This document shows, piece by piece, positions 8,716-13,406 of a stretch of DNA of 13,406 nt. Below the pieces are notes generated by a model. The model saw only the letters and a program-made list of their open reading frames with translations. It was not told where the DNA came from and did no database searches. Source of the stretch: Pleurotus ostreatus/Saccharomyces cerevisiae fusant. Taxonomy: Eukaryota; Opisthokonta. The translations under genes and the position numbers were made by a program. The DNA lies in the NCBI GenBank assembly GCA_024196135.1, contig JAMQCK010000973.1, positions 1 to 13,406 of the forward strand, given 5' to 3'. Within the stretch, counting starts at the first letter, position 1; each line of letters starts with the position of its first letter.

Positions 8716-9851
8716 TCATCGGGCATGCTGTCCGCCTGCTGCATCCTCCAAGGACGCGCCGCGGGCCTGCTGGCTTCCGAGGAGCGATCTCCTTAAGCGC
8801 TCGCAGGTTCTGGAGACATTCTTGGACCTAGATGCGCCTTCAGGGCCAGCGTTGCTCGTAGATATTGTAGCCGCAGGCGATTTGATGCGAGGAGCTTTCC
8901 TTCGGGGGGCGCCATGAATCACAGCGCAGTCGGGATGGATACCAAGGGATTTAAGAGCGTCGGCGGAGATCATTGTGCCCGGGCGCTCTCTGCATACGTC
9001 CTTGAACTGCAGTAAGAAGCTGCGATCGTAGCTATACCGAGATGAGCGTCGGGTGAAATCCAGAGAGGCAGAACTACGCACATGAACTTGTTGTCTTTCG
9101 TATGAACGTTTAGCCTGACGGACGGACTGAAGATGCCTTCAGAATACTGGATGGTGTTGATATCGCCGATTGCACGTGGGTGAAAGAGAGCGGCGGGAAG
9201 AGAAACCTTTTGGGCTTCTTCCTTCGGACTCGTCCCATCAACCTCCTCAGCGGGCTCCTCAGGCTCGACCTTCCGCTCTTGCACGCCCTCCTCCTTCCTG
9301 CTAGTCTCCGCCGCGCGCTCCGCCTCTTCGCGGTCCACTCGCTTGGACCCCTTCTCCTCCTTCAGCGCCTTCTCCTCCTCACCCTGCTTGCGCTTCGCTT
9401 CCTCCTGCGCCTGCAGACCTTGCCCCTTGCCCTTCTTGCGCCCCTTCTTGTCCTGGATCTTGTCCTTGAGCCGTTCTCGCTCCTCGCGAGCCAGCGATTC
9501 AGCAAAGTCCTGCTCGGCCGGGCTCAGGGCAGGACCCGTCCGAGGCACCCTGGTAGGGCGGCCATCCGACTGGAAGTTGTCGAACTGTAGCAATGTGCCA
9601 TTTGGTTCGCGTATAATGACCTTGTGGCGCGGTTGGAAACTCGCAGGTGCGGATGGGGGTGTGATAGAAGGTATGCCCGATGGTGACGACGTTTCAGTCT
9701 CGTTGGTGCTGGTCGAAGAAGGATGGGACGGTGGCGGATGTGAGGCTGGCGAGGCATGCGGGATGGCTGGACGGCCTTGCAGGATGCCGTCCTGAGGCGG
9801 CGCCAACGCAGATTGTGGATGGCCGGGTAGCTCTGAGTCGCTGGGCATCAT
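8716..9851 (-). CDS. eIF4G-like protein with eIF4E-binding domain, lacking MIF4G (361 aa)
   Basis: Exons 9851-9082 and 9031-8716, joined across a 50-nt intron with phase-2 junction AT/C. The joined product contains IYDRSFLLQF at residues 257-266, an exact YxxxxL-hydrophobic eIF4E-binding motif (Y258, L263, L264). It sits in the setting typical of fungal eIF4G: SPxxxLNV at 242-249, then KDxKF, then DVCRERP after it. Residues 73-90 (KVIIREPNG) resemble the conserved RIRDPN segment of eIF4G. Residues 116-213 are a highly charged Lys/Glu-rich, probably helical stretch. Canonical fungal eIF4G exceeds 1000 residues and continues into a MIF4G HEAT domain that binds eIF4A. Here the frame stops 95 residues after the motif, and the opposing kinase gene's stop codon is 295 bp further on. 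It could be a real short paralogue that competes for the cap-binding protein, or a truncated relic. An in-frame TAA directly precedes the ATG, so the start is fixed unless different splicing occurs. Homology is confident; function is inferred. Confidence 0.8.
9032..9081 (-). other. Intron of the eIF4G-like gene
   Basis: 50 nt on the minus strand, donor GTGCGT, acceptor GTATAG. Its removal is what creates the intact eIF4E-binding motif KFIYDRSFLLQF, with the junction inside the isoleucine codon just before the key tyrosine. Unspliced, the frame runs 36 codons past the donor into unrelated sequence and stops. Confidence 0.85.
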
Positions 9852-10591
9852 TTACAGCTGGAAATTTAAGTGTCACCGTTCGGGTAGTTGACCTACCTTC
9901 GGGTCGGGGATGCACGCTGACCGCGGTGGATGAGAAAGGGAGGCCTACACGAGGCGAGGTCCCTTGCAGCCAGTATAGGTACCCCACGGCACCTATCGAT
10001 CCATCTCGGGCTTTGGAAGGTCGGCAGGGCGGCGCAAGTCAGGTTCTAAGCTACGTGCTCGCGTCGCGTGCAGGAACAAGGACGTATTCTCCTCCTTGCC
10101 GCAATATCGATTTTCCTTTGACAAGAAGAAAGCTCACCAACAAACAGTTGCGTACGCTATTCTCGTCCATGCAATGTACGGCGAAATGAGGCTGATGGTC
10201 AGCTGCCACAAAAACGCCGTCTTGACGAGGCAAGCCCACAGTAACTCGAGCTACGTCCAGGTAATGCCCGGGCAAAACATCGACTGATGTTTTCCGCAGA
10301 TGGGCTGCCTCTTGACTGCTTCACTGCAACGGCCGTGCGGATGATGAGCGGTGGACGACAGGCCTGAGCCCGCAATTCTAGGCTTGAATCCGTTGAGACA
10401 TATCGGCAGTCACCAGCTAACCATTATACCCTTGGTTATGGGTGTTGAGCGACTGAAGTCCGCGATTTAGGCAGTGCTGCAAAGCGTGCATTCTCGCAAG
10501 ATAGCGGTCAGGAGCAAGTTGAATGAAAGCCCCTGTCCTGCCCGTAGCCACTTACGGCTCTCCGGACCGGTGCTCCTCCGGCTCAAGAACA
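9852..10591. other. Divergent intergenic region between eIF4G-like gene and PPM1
   Basis: These 740 bp serve both divergent starts. Plus-strand open frames inside it (9680-10189 and 10096-10287) show no domain and are not supported. A possible 5'UTR intron of the eIF4G-like gene lies at 9896-9858 (minus strand; donor GTAGGT, acceptor TTCCAG), but at 39 nt it would be unusually short. Short inverted repeats occur: ATAGGT/ACCTAT near 9975-9996 and TAACCA/TGGTTA at 10418-10438. I found no clear TATA box on either side. Confidence 0.45.
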
Positions 10592-11958
10592 ATGGCGCAA
10601 GCCAAGTTACCTCGAACGCCCACCGTCATGCGTTCCACCATGTTCAAGTACCCTCCCGAGCCCCCTTCCCGCGTCCCCGACGGTGACGCCGCCATACGAT
10701 CTACCGATAACGACGCCGCCCTCGCTCGCCTCTCCGCCGTCCAGAAGCAGTACCTCCTCGATCCCTACATCCGTTTCTTCGTCCCGCGCGCGCACCTGCA
10801 GCCCCCGAGGCCACCTCTCATCAATGTTGGAACATACCTGCGCGGTGTCGCGATAGACTCGCTTGTCGACTCTTTCATAGCGATCAACGCCGCGGAGAAT
10901 CCGGGTAAACAAGTGCAGATCGTGAGCCTTGGTGCGGGAAGCGATACGCGCTTCTGGCGGATTGCGGTGCGTGAAATCAGAGATGGGGAGGAGGGGAGAC
11001 ACACTCACGATGCACCTCGTGCAGGAAGGCCGGTGAACAGAAGGAGCGCATCGCGTCGTACATTGAGGTCGATCTGCCGGAGAACACAACCAAGAAAGCC
11101 ATGGCGATCAAGAAGAGCAAAGAGCTATCAACGTTGGTGGGCGAGGCGAAGCTGAGTGCGTGTACCACCTCTCCCAATCCCAAAGTTTTCTTGCTCATCG
11201 ACGCCGCGCACCCTCCCAGTCAACGGTGGCATGGGCCTCCACTCCGCCAAATACCACCTCCTCCCCGCCGACCTGCGTCACCCACCCAACCAAGCCTTCG
11301 CCGCCCTCACGCCCGACTTACTCTCTCCCTCCCTCCCCACACTCCTCCTCTTCGAATGTGTCCTGGTGTACATGACGCCGGCCGCCTCCGCCTCGCTCAT
11401 TCAGTGGTTTGTCGACCGGATCAGCGCGCCGCTCGGAGGGATCGTGTATGAGATGTTTGGGCTGAACGACTCGTTTGGGACGGTTATGGTGAATAACTTG
11501 AGAGTAAGTATCTTGCGATCATCTTGCTTCGAGCCCAGTTTGAGTTTGCTCTTGCTATCCAGGTCCGCAACGTCTCCCTGCCCGGCGCGGAGCCGTACCC
11601 CACATTCGCCTCCCTCCCATCGCGCTTCACCCAGCACGGCTTCCAGCACGCGCACGCCCTTACTCTCAAGGATATCCGCCAACAGTATATCGAGGATGAG
11701 GAACTCGAGAGGTACGTCTAACCTCCTGCCCCTCGAGGTCTTCCAATCGAGGAACCTCAGCAGCCGAAAAGGCATTCTGACTTGCTCGCGTCTTGCAGAA
11801 TATCCCACCTCGAAATGCTCGACGAGATCGAGGAGCTCGAGCTCGTGTTAGCTCACTACGCGATCACCTGGGGCGTGCGTACGCCGGGTCCGCCATCGCC
11901 AGCCTGGGCCGGATGGGGATTGAAGAAACGGACTCAGGGAGACGAAGACGATGAGTGA
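10592..11958 (+). CDS. PPM1: Leucine carboxyl methyltransferase 1 (PP2A methyltransferase), 364 aa
   Basis: Exons 10592-10966, 11029-11155, 11220-11503, 11563-11711 and 11799-11958 give 1095 nt. The enzyme uses S-adenosylmethionine to methylate the C-terminal leucine carboxylate of the PP2A catalytic subunit, which controls regulatory-subunit assembly. Family signs: an N-terminal helical segment with YLLDPYIRFFV (54-64); YLRGVAID (82-89), carrying a conserved arginine; the SAM-binding loop LGAGSDTRFWR (113-123); EVDLPE in exon 2; YHLLPADLR (179-187); LLLFECVLVYM (209-219) with E213 in the SAM pocket; YEMFGLNDSFG; SLPGAEPYPT; and HYAITWG near the end. Length fits the family (about 330-400). 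I chose the ATG at 10592 for its A at -3 and G at +4; an in-frame ATG at 10523 in weaker context would add 23 residues. The first intron's acceptor must be GAAG at 11028 rather than the CAG 4 nt upstream to keep the frame. Confidence 0.93.
10967..11028 (+). other. PPM1: PPM1 intron 1 with unusual downstream acceptor
   Basis: 62 nt, donor GTGCGT. Two acceptors lie four bases apart: CAG ending at 11024 and AAG ending at 11028. Only the second preserves the family reading (FWRIA/AGEQKERIA). Use of the first gives a TGA at the fourth codon after the junction. Confidence 0.7.
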
Positions 11959-12017
11959 AAGCTTCGGTATTGTCGCACGCACCAGGCTCGCTCGCCCGAT
12001 AGTGAAATCGAAGCCAC

Positions 12018-12047
12018 GCAGTTGTATACTATGCAGTCGTATACAAT
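12018..12047 (+). repeat. Tandem 15-bp repeat forming an 8-bp hairpin, in the convergent 3' region
   Basis: GCAGTTGTATACTAT is followed at once by GCAGTCGTATACAAT, with 13 of 15 positions identical. Because GTATAC is itself palindromic, the two copies also form a perfect inverted repeat, TTGTATAC (12022-12029) with GTATACAA (12039-12046), around a 9-nt loop. It lies 60-90 bp after the PPM1 stop, in the 157-bp gap between two convergent genes. A role in 3'-end formation is possible but unproven. Confidence 0.6.
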
Positions 12048-12115
12048 TTACAATCCGAAGATACGAGTCAAACCAGCCTCGCCCACGCCCGTGCCACAAA
12101 TGTACTACCACCACC

Positions 12116-13406
12116 CTACACCGTATAAATCGCCAATATGCTCATCCTGAACAGCCACGCATGGTCCGCGCTACAGAAATCCGCCTCCCCGAACGCGCGC
12201 ACTTTCCACGGATTCCATTTCCTAAGCACCGCGTGCGGGCGAGGATCGCGCGAGTTCGTCGACATACTGACCGTTTGCGCATCTTCAATATCCTCGGCCA
12301 TCTCCGCCTCCCCTGTACCCTCGGCATCCTGTGTACCCTCAGCCATCTCCGCCTCCATCACTGTCGGCGCCAAAGCGGTCGTGATAACCGTCGGACTAAG
12401 CACCCCCTCCCCAAACATCTCACCACTCTCCGCGTCGGGATACTCCTCCAAACACCGCACGCGCTCGACATCCCACACCGAACGGCGGAGCGCCAGCGTG
12501 CGCAGGGCGGGTAGATTCTGCACGAGCTGCTCGGGGTCGAACTTGATGGTGGAGTCCTTGCAGAAGAGGTGGAGGAAGGCGAGGTGGGGCATGTGTTCGA
12601 GGCGGTCGAGCTGGGCGGGTGGGTTAGTTGGTGTGAGATGGTAGGGTGAGTGAGGGTGAGGTGGCGACCCGGGTATGGAGTGACATAGCGAGGCAGGTAT
12701 GGAGTGAAATCAGACGCAAGTGCAAAGACGTTGTAAAAAGAGAAAAAGGTCAATAGGAGAAAATTTGAAATCAACATACTATTGGATAGATGTACAACGG
12801 CTCGAAGGTCCAGACATTGTTTTCTGGATTGCCATGGTCCCGATGTCGAGTATCCCAGCGCACCGCGAGCGCCTCCAGCTCAAGAGGCAACGCCTCCGCA
12901 AGGCGCGCCCATCCTTCTTCCCACAGTGCGATTTCACCGAGCCCAAGCACACGCAGCGCGGGGAGACTTTGGAGCAGGTCGGGCAGCATCCTCAGTAGCC
13001 ACGAGGGTTTGTTTGGAATATTGTCGATGCCCAGGAATAGCCGTGTGAGCGTAGCCCGCCCAGAAAGAAAGCGGGTTATGCATCCCATATGCTCTTCTTC
13101 GAAAGTCGCAAAGATGAGTCTGCATGGCACGGTATGGACGGCGAACGAGCGCAGAGAGGGAACGCAGCGTGGGTCGGCGGAGTAGTCTGGCAGAGCGTGC
13201 ATCACGGTCGGCCGGACATCCGCGCTCAGGCGCAGGTCCTGCAGCACCGTTGCGTGCCGCAGGATGAACGCCAGGTCCGGCGCCCGACTCCAGTTCGTGC
13301 ACGTGTCGAAGCAGAGCTCGAGGCTGACGAGCTGATCGAGGATACGGATGGGGATGTCTTTGAACTCTTCCGCTCGCGAGGTGACGTGGCGGATGTTTTC
13401 CGCGAA
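12116..13406 (-). CDS. Leucine-rich (probably F-box/LRR-type) protein, 5'-partial
   Basis: Two exons are visible: one open from the window edge at 13406 to 12780, and a final exon 12610-12116 ending in TAG. They are joined across a 169-nt phase-0 intron (12779-12611; donor GTATGT, branch CTAAC at 12624-12628, acceptor CCCAG). About 373 codons are present. Short leucine-rich segments recur with the LxxLxxLxL spacing seen in fungal F-box/LRR proteins: LDQLVSLEL, LQDLRL, LRSFAV, LTRLFLG, LPALRVLGLG, MPHLAFLHLF, LPALRTLAL. The C-terminal part has an acidic Ala/Glu-rich insert with EAEMAE twice. If it is an F-box protein, it would be an SCF ubiquitin-ligase substrate receptor, but the F-box would lie upstream of the window and is not seen. 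Alternative: another solenoid protein. Confidence 0.7.
12293..12356 (-). repeat. Imperfect 19-bp direct repeat 45 bp apart, encoding EAEMAE twice
   Basis: On the plus strand CTCGGCCATCTCCGCCTCC (12293-12311) recurs at 12338-12356 with one mismatch. A shorter repeat, GTACCCTC, lies between the copies. In the minus-strand leucine-rich protein this gives two EAEMAE copies in an acidic segment, which suggests expansion of a low-complexity insert by local duplication. Confidence 0.65.
12611..12779 (-). other. Intron of the leucine-rich protein gene (169 nt)
   Basis: Donor GTATGT and acceptor CGCCCAG on the minus strand, with CTAAC 13 nt before the acceptor. The join YIYPI/LDRLEHMPHL keeps the leucine-rich register. 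The intron is longer than most here, and a small extra exon inside it cannot be excluded. Confidence 0.6.

Noticed and set aside
9180..9795. Plus-strand ORFs (136 and 150 codons), one Leu-rich and looking membrane-like
   Set aside because: They are the antisense of the Lys/Glu-rich segment of the eIF4G-like protein; Leu-rich frames are the expected complement of Glu/Lys codons.
9858..9896. 39-nt 5'UTR intron of the eIF4G-like gene
   Set aside because: Donor and acceptor look good, but 39 nt is shorter than any other intron here; mentioned in the intergenic note only.
9680..10189. 169-codon plus-strand ORF across the divergent promoter region
   Set aside because: Starts inside the opposite gene, has no recognisable motif and no supporting splice signals.
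10607..11089. 160-codon minus-strand ORF opposite PPM1 exon 1
   Set aside because: Shadow of a clearly conserved methyltransferase exon.
11951..12644. Plus-strand ORFs (187 and 168 codons) after PPM1
   Set aside because: Antisense to the leucine-rich protein exon; Arg/His/Ser-rich composition and no domain.
1..13406. tRNA, rRNA, transposon ends, CRISPR-like arrays
   Set aside because: Looked for cloverleaf-type sequence, terminal inverted repeats with target duplications, and regularly spaced repeats; none seen.

Overview
The window looks like genomic DNA from a filamentous basidiomycete, most likely an Agaricomycete. The coding sequence is GC-rich. It is broken by many small spliceosomal introns, mostly 49-74 nt, with GTGAGT/GTGCGT/GTAAGT donors, CTAAC- or CTGAC-type branch points and CAG/TAG acceptors. 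There are no bacterial-style operons or ribosome binding sites. I built all gene models by hand: I required frame continuity across each intron and judged the joined protein by family motifs recalled from memory.

Layout. Positions 1-1593 are mostly non-coding. They may hold one very small gene for a secreted peptide (776-868) with a TATA box and a putative 5'UTR intron. The same stretch carries three exact AP-1/Gcn4 sites and one perfect CRE. From 1594 to 8420 (+) lies the main gene: 18 exons encoding an 1860-residue protein. Its parts in order are a disordered N-terminus, an MLKL-type N-terminal four-helix bundle, a helical (brace-like) segment, a long low-complexity region, a TKL-type kinase with catalytic residues intact and a large internal insert, a second low-complexity region, and a C-terminal globular domain of unknown function. 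Convergent to it (8716-9851, -) is a two-exon gene for a 361-residue eIF4G-like protein. It keeps the eIF4E-binding segment but ends before the HEAT domains. Divergent from that gene, PPM1/LCMT1 (10592-11958, +) encodes the PP2A leucine carboxyl methyltransferase. Convergent to PPM1 is a leucine-rich, probably F-box/LRR-type protein (12116 to beyond 13406, -) whose 5' part lies outside the window.

How the genes relate. Nothing shows that they form one pathway. The kinase gene is the notable one: it has the four-helix-bundle-plus-kinase plan of MLKL, the animal necroptosis executioner, but with an apparently active kinase and an extra C-terminal domain. It is the best candidate here for an undescribed signalling or cell-death system. 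The eIF4G-like mini-gene is a second candidate, as a 4E-BP-like translational regulator. PPM1 and the LRR gene look ordinary.
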